Shown here one piece after another: positions 8,856 to 16,917 of a stretch of DNA of 64,000 nt. The first letter of the stretch is position 1. Every line of letters starts with the position of its first letter. This DNA comes from Rhodobacterales bacterium HKCCA1288 (GTDB lineage Bacteria > Pseudomonadota > Alphaproteobacteria > Rhodobacterales > Rhodobacteraceae), in the NCBI GenBank assembly GCA_015693905.1, contig CP065161.1, forward strand, positions 1,719,001-1,783,000. Reading direction: 5' to 3'. The position numbers and the translations under genes were made by a program. The notes under the pieces were generated by a model, which saw only the letters and a list, made by a program, of their open reading frames with translations, was not told the origin of the DNA and did no database searches.

Positions 8856-10112
8856 CTATTTGCTCTTGGGCAACGCTATCGCTTTGGCCTTTGGAACCAG
8901 CGCATTGATCTGGCGCAGATGCTGAGGCAGGCAGACTTTTTCAAAGTCATAGAACTTCACCACATGGGCACGAGCGGCTTTGCCGAGTTTCTCACCGAGT
9001 TTGTAATCCGACAAAAGTTGGATCGCCTTTTCGGCGATCTCATCAGGGTTCAAGAAATCCGCCAAAAGCCCCGTCTTGCCATCTTTGATCACCTCGCGCA
9101 CGGGGGCCGTGCCAGAGGCCACAATCGGGGCTTGCATCGACATCGATTCAAGCAAAGACCAGGACAAAACAAAGGGCACCGTCAAATAGATGTGGCAGCG
9201 CGAGAGCTGAATAATGGTGCGATAATCCGCATAAGGCACACGGCCTAAAAAGTGGACACGCGACCAATCAAGGTCTTTGCCCACTTCTTGCTCCATTTGC
9301 GCGCGATATCCCCCTTGGATATCCGATTTCTTGCCATATGACGCCTCATTGCCACCAATGATCAACGCCCTTGCATTCGGCCGTGCCTCTAGGATTTTTG
9401 GCAAAGCGCGCATGAATTGGTGGAAACCGCGCACAGGCTCCAAATTGCGCGCCATATAGGTGAAAACCTCATCCTCTCGCGTCAGTTTCTTCGCAAGCCG
9501 AGACAGCCCGATTGTGGCATCTGGGTCAGCCATAAGCCTGTCCGTTCGGATGCCATCGTGGCAGGTGTAAAATTTAGAATGAAAGCTCTTGGGAAAGGTA
9601 TCGTGCTGCCATTTCGTGGGTGTAACCCCTCGATCAACCGTTTCCAAATTGGCAAAGTTCATCGCGTTGCGCGCATGCATAATATAGGGCGTGTCTTTGG
9701 AAGACGGATATTCAGGATCAAAGCCAACGCTGCCGCCTTCATTGAGAAAGAAATATTCAAAATATCCAATGACGGGGCATGCGGGCCACACCTGACGCAC
9801 AAAGGTCAACTCACCCCAACCAATATGTCCCAAGATGATGTCGGGTGTGAACCCTTCGGCCTTTATCGCTTGCATCGCAACGGCCGCGCCATAGCCATTG
9901 CCACAACATTCTTCCCAATATTTACTAAGGGCATAGGCGCCGTCAGAGGGTCTGTGATGGGTTGGATAGCTGACAATTCTCACCCCATCGCGCGGTGCAA
10001 TGCCCTGTCTTTGGGTCAGAAACACAATTTCATGCCCACCTTGTGCAATCAGCCAAGACAATATTTCTCGATACTGACCGGGATAATTTTGGTGCACCAT
10101 CAAAATTTTCAT
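8856..10112 (-). CDS. Glycosyltransferase, family 4 / group 1 (GT-B fold)
   Basis: A 418-residue protein with the N-terminal acceptor domain starting MKILMVHQNYPGQ and a C-terminal nucleotide-sugar domain. The latter contains YMARNLEPVRGFHQF, LIIGGNEAS, FLGRVPYADY and LLESMSMQAPIVAS, whose glutamate is part of the retaining GT-B donor motif. The N-terminal half resembles the family-4 group often paired with a GT1 domain. The acceptor and sugar are not readable. The ATG at 10112 fits the family N-terminus and has a GTAAGG site; an open 75-codon extension upstream has no family similarity. It probably shares a transcript with galE and acts in surface polysaccharide assembly. Confidence 0.85.
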   Translation of the reverse strand: MKILMVHQNYPGQYREILSWLIAQGGHEIVFLTQRQGIAPRDGVRIVSYPTHHRPSDGAYALSKYWEECCGNGYGAAVAMQAIKAEGFTPDIILGHIGWGELTFVRQVWPACPVIGYFEYFFLNEGGSVGFDPEYPSSKDTPYIMHARNAMNFANLETVDRGVTPTKWQHDTFPKSFHSKFYTCHDGIRTDRLMADPDATIGLSRLAKKLTREDEVFTYMARNLEPVRGFHQFMRALPKILEARPNARALIIGGNEASYGKKSDIQGGYRAQMEQEVGKDLDWSRVHFLGRVPYADYRTIIQLSRCHIYLTVPFVLSWSLLESMSMQAPIVASGTAPVREVIKDGKTGLLADFLNPDEIAEKAIQLLSDYKLGEKLGKAARAHVVKFYDFEKVCLPQHLRQINALVPKAKAIALPKSK

Positions 10113-10196
10113 ATGCGCCTTACCCCGTTCGCAGCCTGAGGCGGATTTTGCGCAAGCCACGCGCAATGAGAGCCAAATCAAAGTTATGGCCCGTAA

Positions 10197-10307
10197 ATGA
10201 CCATCGAAATTTGCCCAGATTGTGGCAGCCGCATGGCGGCTTTGCGGCCCAAAGCGTGGTTTGGGTCTTGCCCTTGGACGACCTATATGAAAGCAGACCG
10301 CGGTTGA
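10197..10307 (+). CDS. Possible 36-residue Cys-containing microprotein
   Basis: A short frame in the 262-base gap between the glycosyltransferase and hslO. It encodes 36 residues beginning MTIEICPDCG, with a CPDC pair resembling half of a zinc ribbon and a third cysteine in GSCPW. No good ribosome site precedes the ATG. Nothing is recognised beyond the CxxC pattern, and it could be chance. It sits 68 bases before the hslO start, in the same direction. Confidence 0.25.
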   Translation: MTIEICPDCGSRMAALRPKAWFGSCPWTTYMKADRG

Positions 10308-10374
10308 CGGGGTGCGGCCTTTGGCTGACCCTGACAAAAAAGGCGCGATTATTTTAGGCGAAGGACGAAAGAGA

Positions 10375-11376
10375 ATGACTGTTGGCGCGGATGCCGCTTG
10401 GGATGATGTGGTTTTACCATTTCAATTAGACGCTTCCGATATTCGGGGGCGCGTGGTGCGCCTTGACCAGACGCTGGATCAAATTCTGAGCCAACATGAT
10501 TACCCATCAGGCGTTGAGGCTATGGTGGCTGAGATGGTGCTTTTGACCGCCTTGATCGGACAGACCATAAAACTGCGTTGGAAATTGTCGCTGCAATTAC
10601 GCGGTGATGGGCCGCTGCGTTTGATCGCGACAGATTTTTATGCCCCTGAAGGCGAGGGGAAACCCGCCCGCATCCGCGCCTATGCAAGTTATGACAAAGA
10701 CAAATTTGACAACAGCGCCGCACCCTTTCCACAGGCGGGCAAGGGCTATTTCGCGCTTCTTTTGGATCAGGGCACGGGTAGCGCGCCCTATCAGGGCATC
10801 ACACCTCTGACGGGCGATGCTTTGCGCGGTTGTGCCGAAGCATATTTCGCGCAATCCGAGCAATTACCAACACGGTTTATGTTGGGCTATGGTCGCTCCT
10901 CCACCCCAGGGCAGGAAGGGGAGAATTGGCGCGCAGGCGGCGTGATGCTGCAGCATATGCCCAAAGCAAGCCCGCATGTGACTGGCGAAGGCGGATCAGG
11001 GGAAGCAGGGCTTTTGGCCGCAACCGATCTTCTCAATGAGGATGAGGGCGAAAATTGGAACCGCGCCAATATCCTTCTTGATACTGTAGACACGTTTGAA
11101 TTGATTGGCCCCTCTCTCAGCCAGACGGATCTCTTGCTGCGCCTGTTCCATGAGGAATCGCCACGCGTCTTTGATCCGCTGCCAGTGCGGTTTGGCTGCA
11201 CCTGTTCAGAGGCGCGGGTGCGTCAAAGCCTGTCGATCTATTCGGCTAAAGATATCGCACATATGACCACGGAAGACGGGCAGGTCTTGGCCGATTGCCA
11301 ATTCTGTGGGGCGCATTATGAATTCGACCCCGAAACCCTTGGGTTCGAGGCGACAAAACCCGTGCCAGAGGCGTAA
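10375..11376 (+). CDS. hslO: Redox-regulated chaperone Hsp33
   Basis: This 333-residue cytoplasmic holdase is activated when its zinc-binding cysteines are oxidised. The redox switch is visible at the C-terminus as CTC (in FGCTCSEARV) and CQFC (in ADCQFCGAHYEF) ~32 residues later, the CXC/CXXC arrangement of the family. The N-terminal domain has DASDIRGRVVRLDQ. An ATG at 10375 with AAGGA/AAAGAG upstream is a better start than one 63 bases earlier. The stop is 7 bases before the downstream Nudix gene, and the cca gene follows with overlap, so these three form one transcription unit. Confidence 0.95.
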   Translation: MTVGADAAWDDVVLPFQLDASDIRGRVVRLDQTLDQILSQHDYPSGVEAMVAEMVLLTALIGQTIKLRWKLSLQLRGDGPLRLIATDFYAPEGEGKPARIRAYASYDKDKFDNSAAPFPQAGKGYFALLLDQGTGSAPYQGITPLTGDALRGCAEAYFAQSEQLPTRFMLGYGRSSTPGQEGENWRAGGVMLQHMPKASPHVTGEGGSGEAGLLAATDLLNEDEGENWNRANILLDTVDTFELIGPSLSQTDLLLRLFHEESPRVFDPLPVRFGCTCSEARVRQSLSIYSAKDIAHMTTEDGQVLADCQFCGAHYEFDPETLGFEATKPVPEA

Positions 11377-11383
11377 AGGGCCA

Positions 11384-11992
11384 ATGGCGGGGGCGGCGGG
11401 AAAGATCACTCTAGATCAGTTGATGGCGGCGCTTGAGCGGCCCGCCAAACCCTCCTCCGATTATGATTTGAACCCTGACATCAAATTGCCTGCGGGACGC
11501 AAACTGCGCCCTGCCGCTGTGCTTTTCGGCATCGAAGCCTTTGGGGCCACGCCACAGGTTGTATTGACCAAACGGGCCTCGCATTTGGCCCATCACCCTG
11601 GACAAATTGCTTTCCCAGGCGGCAAGCAGGACGAAACCGATGCTAGCCTCGATCATACCGCCCTGCGCGAGGCGCATGAGGAAATCGGTCTGCCTGCGGC
11701 ACAGGTCAATGTGCTGTCCCATCTGTTGCCGCATGAAACAGTCACGGGCTATCTGATCACCCCGATCTTGGCTGAAATCACCACGCCCTTTACAGCAATG
11801 CCAGAAGCGAACGAAGTAGACGAGGTGTTTCGCGTCCCGCTTTCCTTCGTGATGGAGCCGCAGAATTTCCGTATCGAGGCCCGCCGCTGGCAGGGACAGT
11901 GGCGCAAATTCTATGCCGTGCCCTATGGCCCCTATTACATTTGGGGCGCGACCGCGCGGATATTGAAATCTCTTGCGGATCGGATCACATGA
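11384..11992 (+). CDS. Nudix hydrolase, CoA pyrophosphatase type
   Basis: A 202-residue protein with the extended CoA-Nudix signature. The UPF0035-type motif LTKRASHLAHHPGQIAFPGG just precedes the Nudix box, seen in parts as KRASHLAHHPGQ and FPGGKQDETD, and the box itself is REAHEEIGL (about residues 95-103). These enzymes (NudL/CoAse) cleave CoA to 4'-phosphopantetheine and 3',5'-ADP. The ATG at 11384 follows the hslO stop by 7 bases with GTAAAGGG as ribosome site overlapping that stop, which implies translational coupling. Its own stop overlaps the cca start as ATGA. Confidence 0.88.
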   Translation: MAGAAGKITLDQLMAALERPAKPSSDYDLNPDIKLPAGRKLRPAAVLFGIEAFGATPQVVLTKRASHLAHHPGQIAFPGGKQDETDASLDHTALREAHEEIGLPAAQVNVLSHLLPHETVTGYLITPILAEITTPFTAMPEANEVDEVFRVPLSFVMEPQNFRIEARRWQGQWRKFYAVPYGPYYIWGATARILKSLADRIT

Positions 11993-13155
11993 ACCAATCC
12001 CCTATCATATCCGCAGATTGGCTTTCCAATCGCACCACGCAAGCAGCCTTGGCACTTTTGAGCGATGCAGGCCACCAAGCCTATGTTGTGGGCGGTGCGG
12101 TGCGCAATCACCTGATGGGTCACGCGGTAGGGGATATTGATATCGCCACAGATGCAACCCCACAGCAGGTAATCGAATTGGCGCAAGCGGCCTCTGTAAA
12201 ATGCGTGGAAACGGGCGTTGAACACGGCACCGTAACCCTGATCCTATCAGGGGAAAGTTATGAAGTGACCAGCTTTCGCCGAGATGTCGAAGCCCATGGC
12301 CGCCGCGCAACCGTAGCCTTTGGCACAAGCCTGATCGAGGATGCCATGCGGCGGGACTTCACGATCAACGCACTCTATGTTGATGCGGGCGGTGCGATAT
12401 CTGATCCCACGGGCCAAGGCATGGAGGATCTGCGCAGGGGTCTGCTACGCTTTATCGGGTCGGCGCATCACCGCATCCGTGAGGATTATCTTCGTATTTT
12501 ACGCTTCTTCCGATTTCATGCGCATTATGCACCGCCAGATGCAGGGTTTGACCCGGACATACTCGCGGCCTGTGCGGTACTGGCAGACGGGCTAGACCAG
12601 TTATCGCGCGAACGGATTGGGGCAGAGATGATCAAGCTTCTCTGCGCCCAGAACCCCGCACCCGCCTTGGCCGCGATGGAGCAAACGGGAATTTTACACC
12701 ACTGCATCACAGGCGCAAATCTGCGCGCCTTAGGGCCAGTTTTGCATTTTGAGGCCGAGCGCGGCTTTGCACCTGATCCCGCCCTTAGGCTTGCCGCGAT
12801 TGGGGGGGAAGATCTGCAAACGGAACTCCGTCTGTCCAAATCTATGGCCCAAAATGTGGCAGTTTTGCGCGAAACAGCTACGGGCAACATGGCGGGCGCG
12901 GAATTGGGCTATCGCCATGGTGAGACAATGGCCCACGCGGCGCTGATGCTGCGCCATGCCTTCTTTGAAACCCCGCTTGATCTGTCGGAATGGGCAGCCG
13001 CAACATTGGGCGCACAGGCCGAGTTTCCAATTCGCGCAGCCGATCTCATGCCCAAATTGCAGGGGCCAGACTTGGGCAAAGCCCTTGCTGAATTAGAAGC
13101 ACGTTGGATTGCCTCAGGCTTTAGCCTGACCCGCAGCGATCTTTTGGCGCTTTAA
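11989..13155 (+). CDS. cca: CCA tRNA nucleotidyltransferase / poly(A) polymerase family
   Basis: A 388-residue class II nucleotidyltransferase. The head domain shows GGAVRNHLMGH (residues 26-36) and the metal-binding DIDIATDA. The downstream RRDFTINAL and RIREDYLRILRFFRFHA are family hallmarks. It adds or repairs the 3' CCA of tRNAs, or in some members adds poly(A). No HD domain is evident. The start overlaps the Nudix stop (ATGA). It lies 44 bases upstream of rnr, another RNA enzyme, so a shared RNA-processing transcript is likely. Confidence 0.92.
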   Translation: MNQSPIISADWLSNRTTQAALALLSDAGHQAYVVGGAVRNHLMGHAVGDIDIATDATPQQVIELAQAASVKCVETGVEHGTVTLILSGESYEVTSFRRDVEAHGRRATVAFGTSLIEDAMRRDFTINALYVDAGGAISDPTGQGMEDLRRGLLRFIGSAHHRIREDYLRILRFFRFHAHYAPPDAGFDPDILAACAVLADGLDQLSRERIGAEMIKLLCAQNPAPALAAMEQTGILHHCITGANLRALGPVLHFEAERGFAPDPALRLAAIGGEDLQTELRLSKSMAQNVAVLRETATGNMAGAELGYRHGETMAHAALMLRHAFFETPLDLSEWAAATLGAQAEFPIRAADLMPKLQGPDLGKALAELEARWIASGFSLTRSDLLAL

Positions 13156-13199
13156 GATTACCCCATGACGGCAGGCCCACACCATGCTAGGGCAGTGCC

Positions 13200-15458
13200 A
13201 TGAGCGCGATCCCATCAAAAAGCGAAATCCTGCAATGGATTTCCGATCATCCACATGCCAGTTCAAAACGCGATATCGCGAAGGCTTTTGGTATCAAAGG
13301 GGCCGCGCGCATTGATCTCAAGCGCCTTCTCAAAGAGCTTGAAGAAGAAGGCCATCTGCGCCGCACCAAGAAAACCTATGCCGACCCCGATAAATTACCA
13401 CCCGTGGCCATCCTGACAGTTTTGGCCGAAGATAGCGCAGGGGATCAATTCTGCCGTCCGATGGAATGGCAGGGCGAGGGGGACGCGCCAAAAATTCTAT
13501 ATGTTCCCCGTGAGGCTGATCCTGCCTTGGGTGAAGGCGACCGTATCCTTGCTCGTTTGCAAGAGGTTCATGGCGAAGACCACAATTACCTCGCGCGCCT
13601 TATTCGGCGCATCGGCACCAATCCCCGCAAATTCATTGGTATTTTCCGCACAACCTCGGAAGGTGGGCGTATTTTGCCCGTCACCAAAGGATCAGACAAA
13701 GAATGGCGCGTAGCCTCAGATGCCACCTTATCCGCAAAAGATGGCGAGTTGGTTGAGGCCGAACTTGCAGGGCCAAAGTCCCGCATGGGCCTGCCGCGGG
13801 CGCGCATCGTGACACGGCTTGGCGATCCAAGCGCGCCGAAGGCGGTCAGCCTTATTGCTATCCATGAACATGGGCTGCGCGATAATTTCCCAGACGAGGT
13901 CATCGCAGAGGCTGACAAAGCCAAACCAGCATCAAAATCAGGTCGCGAAGATTTGACCAATCTGCCATTCGTGACCATCGACCCCTCAGACGCGCGCGAC
14001 CATGATGATGCGTGCTATGCGCATGCAGACCCTGACCCGAAGAACAAAGGCGGTCATATCATCTGGGTCGCGATTGCCGATGTCGCGCATTATGTGCGCG
14101 CGGGCAGTGCGCTTGATCGCGAGGCAAAAAAGCGCGGTAATTCTGCCTATTTCCCAGATCGCGTTGTGCCGATGCTGCCTGACCGATTGTCGGGGGATCT
14201 TTGCTCTTTGCATGAGGGCGTTTTGCGCCCCTGTCTTGCCGTGCGCATGGTCATTGATGCAACAGGTGAGAAAAAGGCGCAAAGCTTTCATCGCGGGCTT
14301 ATGCGCTCGGTCGCATCTCTGTCCTACGAAGAGGCGCAGGCCGCCCAAGACGGCGCCCCAACCCCGCGTTGCGAGACTTTGATGGAGCCCGTCATCGCAC
14401 CCCTCTTTGCGGCTTATGAGGCACTCAAAACGGCGCGGGCGCGCCGCCAACCGCTTGACCTTGATCTTCCAGAGCGGCGTATCATTCTCTCCGAAGAAGG
14501 CGAGGTTGAAAGCGTGGCCTTCCGCGACAGGCTAGACGCGCATCGCCTGATTGAAGAATTCATGGTTTTGGCCAATGTCGCCGCAGCTGAAACTTTGATT
14601 GCGAAAAAATCGCCGCTCTTGTTCCGCGTTCACGAAGAACCTGATCCCGACAAGCTGGACGCTTTGCGCGAGACAGCCGCCACAGCGGGGCTTGTTTTGG
14701 CGAAAGGTCAGGTGTTGATGACCCGCCATCTCAATGCGCTTTTGGCGCAGGCCGAGGGCACGGATCACGATGAGCTGATCAATATCTCAACCTTGCGCTC
14801 AATGCAGCAGGCCTATTACCACCCCGAAAATTTCGGCCATTTTGGCCTTGCTCTGCGGGCTTATGCCCATTTCACATCCCCCATTCGCCGTTATGCAGAT
14901 TTGATCGTGCATCGGGCGCTGATCTCGTCTCACGGCTTTGGCAAGGATGGCTTGAGCGCCGAAGATATCGAAACGCTGGACGCCACCGCCAAACAAATCT
15001 CCGAAGCTGAGCGCCGCGCGATGGTGGCCGAGCGAGACACGACCGACCGCTATCTGGCCGCCTATCTCAAGGATCGCGTAGGGGCTGAATTCACAGGTCG
15101 CATTTCAGGCGTGGCGCGGTTCGGCGCATTCGTGAAACTGGATGAAACAGGCGCAGACGGCTTATTGCCCGTGCGCAGCTTGGGCCGCGAGTTTTTCCAT
15201 TTTGATGCAGACACCCAGACATTGATGGGTGCGGATACGGGTTTAACCTTAGGCATTGGGGATCGCGTCTTGGTGCGCCTGACGGAGGCCTTGCCCGTCA
15301 CAGGCGGCATCGGTCTTGAGCTACTAGAAATTCACGGCACGCAACACCGCCCCAACACAGGCGGCAAACGCGGCAAGCGCGGCTTTGGCGGGCGCAGATC
15401 GGGCCAAGCTGAAGCCAAAAAGCGTAAATTGCGCAAATTGAAAAAGCGAAAATCCTAA
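13200..15458 (+). CDS. rnr: Ribonuclease R
   Basis: This 752-residue 3'-to-5' exoribonuclease degrades structured RNA. In order it has an N-terminal winged-helix part, cold-shock-like domains and the RNB catalytic domain with metal-binding aspartates in IDPSDARDHDDACY (about residues 260-274). HFTSPIRRYADLIVH follows, then an S1 domain (GRISGVARFGAFVKL). A basic tail of about 35 residues, rich in Lys, Arg and Gly, is typical of RNase R. An AGGG site lies 7 bases before the ATG. A 12-codon frame just upstream ends in TGA that overlaps the rnr ATG (see findings). Confidence 0.96.
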   Translation: MSAIPSKSEILQWISDHPHASSKRDIAKAFGIKGAARIDLKRLLKELEEEGHLRRTKKTYADPDKLPPVAILTVLAEDSAGDQFCRPMEWQGEGDAPKILYVPREADPALGEGDRILARLQEVHGEDHNYLARLIRRIGTNPRKFIGIFRTTSEGGRILPVTKGSDKEWRVASDATLSAKDGELVEAELAGPKSRMGLPRARIVTRLGDPSAPKAVSLIAIHEHGLRDNFPDEVIAEADKAKPASKSGREDLTNLPFVTIDPSDARDHDDACYAHADPDPKNKGGHIIWVAIADVAHYVRAGSALDREAKKRGNSAYFPDRVVPMLPDRLSGDLCSLHEGVLRPCLAVRMVIDATGEKKAQSFHRGLMRSVASLSYEEAQAAQDGAPTPRCETLMEPVIAPLFAAYEALKTARARRQPLDLDLPERRIILSEEGEVESVAFRDRLDAHRLIEEFMVLANVAAAETLIAKKSPLLFRVHEEPDPDKLDALRETAATAGLVLAKGQVLMTRHLNALLAQAEGTDHDELINISTLRSMQQAYYHPENFGHFGLALRAYAHFTSPIRRYADLIVHRALISSHGFGKDGLSAEDIETLDATAKQISEAERRAMVAERDTTDRYLAAYLKDRVGAEFTGRISGVARFGAFVKLDETGADGLLPVRSLGREFFHFDADTQTLMGADTGLTLGIGDRVLVRLTEALPVTGGIGLELLEIHGTQHRPNTGGKRGKRGFGGRRSGQAEAKKRKLRKLKKRKS

Positions 15459-15562
15459 TCTCGATTGCCCCTAGGCGGAATGCATTCTGCGCGCTAGGTT
15501 TGTCCATGAGCGGCAAAACCAAGCGCCAGCGGGCTGTTGCTGGTCTGTATCGGGGAAGAAAA

Positions 15563-16846
15563 ATGCAGGTGAAGCAAAACGCCTTGCAATGGTGCGCGCC
15601 TATGGCCGCCATTTTGATATTGCTTGGCGCAGAGGTGAGCTTGGCTCAGGGATTAGCGGTCAGCAGTTCACCCTTGCCTTACCCACGACCTGCCACGCTC
15701 AGCACCCAATCCAACCCTGCACCCCGCGAAAGTTTTTCTCAATGGCGCGCAGATTTCGCATCCCGCGCCGTGGCACAAGGTATTTCGCCCGCAGTGATAG
15801 ATGCCGCCCTTGGCCGAATGACCCCGTTAGATGAGGTTGTGCGTCTTGATGGCAATCAATCCGAATTTGTGCGCCCCATTTGGGACTATCTCGACAGCGC
15901 CGTTTCCACACAACGCATCGAAGGCGGGCGGGCCAATTATCAAAGGTGGCGCGAAGATTTGGCGCAGATCGAATCTCAATTTGGCGTTCCTGGAGAGGTG
16001 GTTGTCGCCGTTTGGGGGGTCGAGACATCTTATGGCAGTTTCCGTGGAAACACAGACACATTGCGCGCATTGGCCACGCTGGCATGGGAAGGGCGCAGGC
16101 GCGCCTATTTCGAAGCCGAACTTCTCGCCGCTTTGCAAATCCTAGAGCTCGGGGCGGTCAGCCCCCGCGCCTTTGCAGGGTCATGGGCAGGGGCAATGGG
16201 GCATACGCAATTCATGCCAACCAGCTATCTGGCCTATGCGGTGGATTACACGGGCGATGGCCGCGCAGATATTTGGGGCGATGACCCGCGCGATGCCTTG
16301 GCCTCAGCCGCCAATTTCCTGAGCGAAGCAGGATGGCGGCGCGGGCAACCTTGGGCGTTAGAGGTGCGCTTGCCACAAGGATTTGACTATCGCCTTGCCA
16401 GCCGTGAGGAAAAACGCGGCGCCAGTTTTTGGCGCAACCGCGCGGTCACCCTCGCGGATGGCACGCCCTTGCCAGATCATGGGCCCTCTGCGCTGCTCCT
16501 CCCCGCTGGGGCGAATGGTGTGGCGCTTATGGTCTACGATAATTTTGGTGTCCTAGAGCGCTATAACCCCGCTGATAGCTATGTGATCGCGCTGGGTCAT
16601 TTGTCAGATAGGATCGTGGGGCGTTCAAACGGGTTTCGCGCCACATGGCCCCGCAATGACCGCGTCCTAACGCGGAGTGAGCGTGCAGAATTGCAAACAC
16701 TACTCACCGCGGCAGGGTTTGATACAGGCGGGGTCGATGGGCGGATTGGCCCCAATAGCGTGGCAGCAATCCGCGCCTATCAAATTGTCAACGGCCTCCT
16801 ACCTGATGGCTATGCCAGCCCCGATCTTTTACGCCGCCTTCAATAG
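15563..16846 (+). CDS. Lytic murein transglycosylase, MltB type, with peptidoglycan-binding domain
   Basis: A 427-residue exported enzyme cleaving the MurNAc–GlcNAc bond to 1,6-anhydro ends. A signal peptide ends near AEVSLAQG (~residue 30). The SLT_2 domain carries the catalytic glutamate in VWGVETSYG and shows SWAGAMGHTQFMPTSY. The last ~60 residues form a PG_binding_1 domain (VDGRIGPNSVAAIRAYQ). I chose the ATG at 15563, which has GGGAAG just upstream and gives a clean signal peptide; a start 63 bases upstream is possible but adds a basic stretch. No lipobox is seen, so it is probably soluble in the periplasm. Confidence 0.92.
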   Translation: MQVKQNALQWCAPMAAILILLGAEVSLAQGLAVSSSPLPYPRPATLSTQSNPAPRESFSQWRADFASRAVAQGISPAVIDAALGRMTPLDEVVRLDGNQSEFVRPIWDYLDSAVSTQRIEGGRANYQRWREDLAQIESQFGVPGEVVVAVWGVETSYGSFRGNTDTLRALATLAWEGRRRAYFEAELLAALQILELGAVSPRAFAGSWAGAMGHTQFMPTSYLAYAVDYTGDGRADIWGDDPRDALASAANFLSEAGWRRGQPWALEVRLPQGFDYRLASREEKRGASFWRNRAVTLADGTPLPDHGPSALLLPAGANGVALMVYDNFGVLERYNPADSYVIALGHLSDRIVGRSNGFRATWPRNDRVLTRSERAELQTLLTAAGFDTGGVDGRIGPNSVAAIRAYQIVNGLLPDGYASPDLLRRLQ

Positions 16847-16883
16847 GTGGGACTCGACTCTTTCTGAGGCGCGGACTAAATAA

Positions 16884-16898
16884 GAACAAAATGTGAAC
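16884..16898 (+). promoter_or_regulatory. LexA (SOS) box upstream of imuB
   Basis: GAAC (16884-16887), seven bases, GAAC (16895-16898). This is the exact direct repeat GTTC-N7-GTTC, read on the other strand, that LexA binds in alphaproteobacteria. It lies 19 bases before the imuB start, where bound repressor would block transcription. Confidence 0.85.
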
Positions 16899-16917
16899 AT
16901 TTGATGGATGATTTCGA

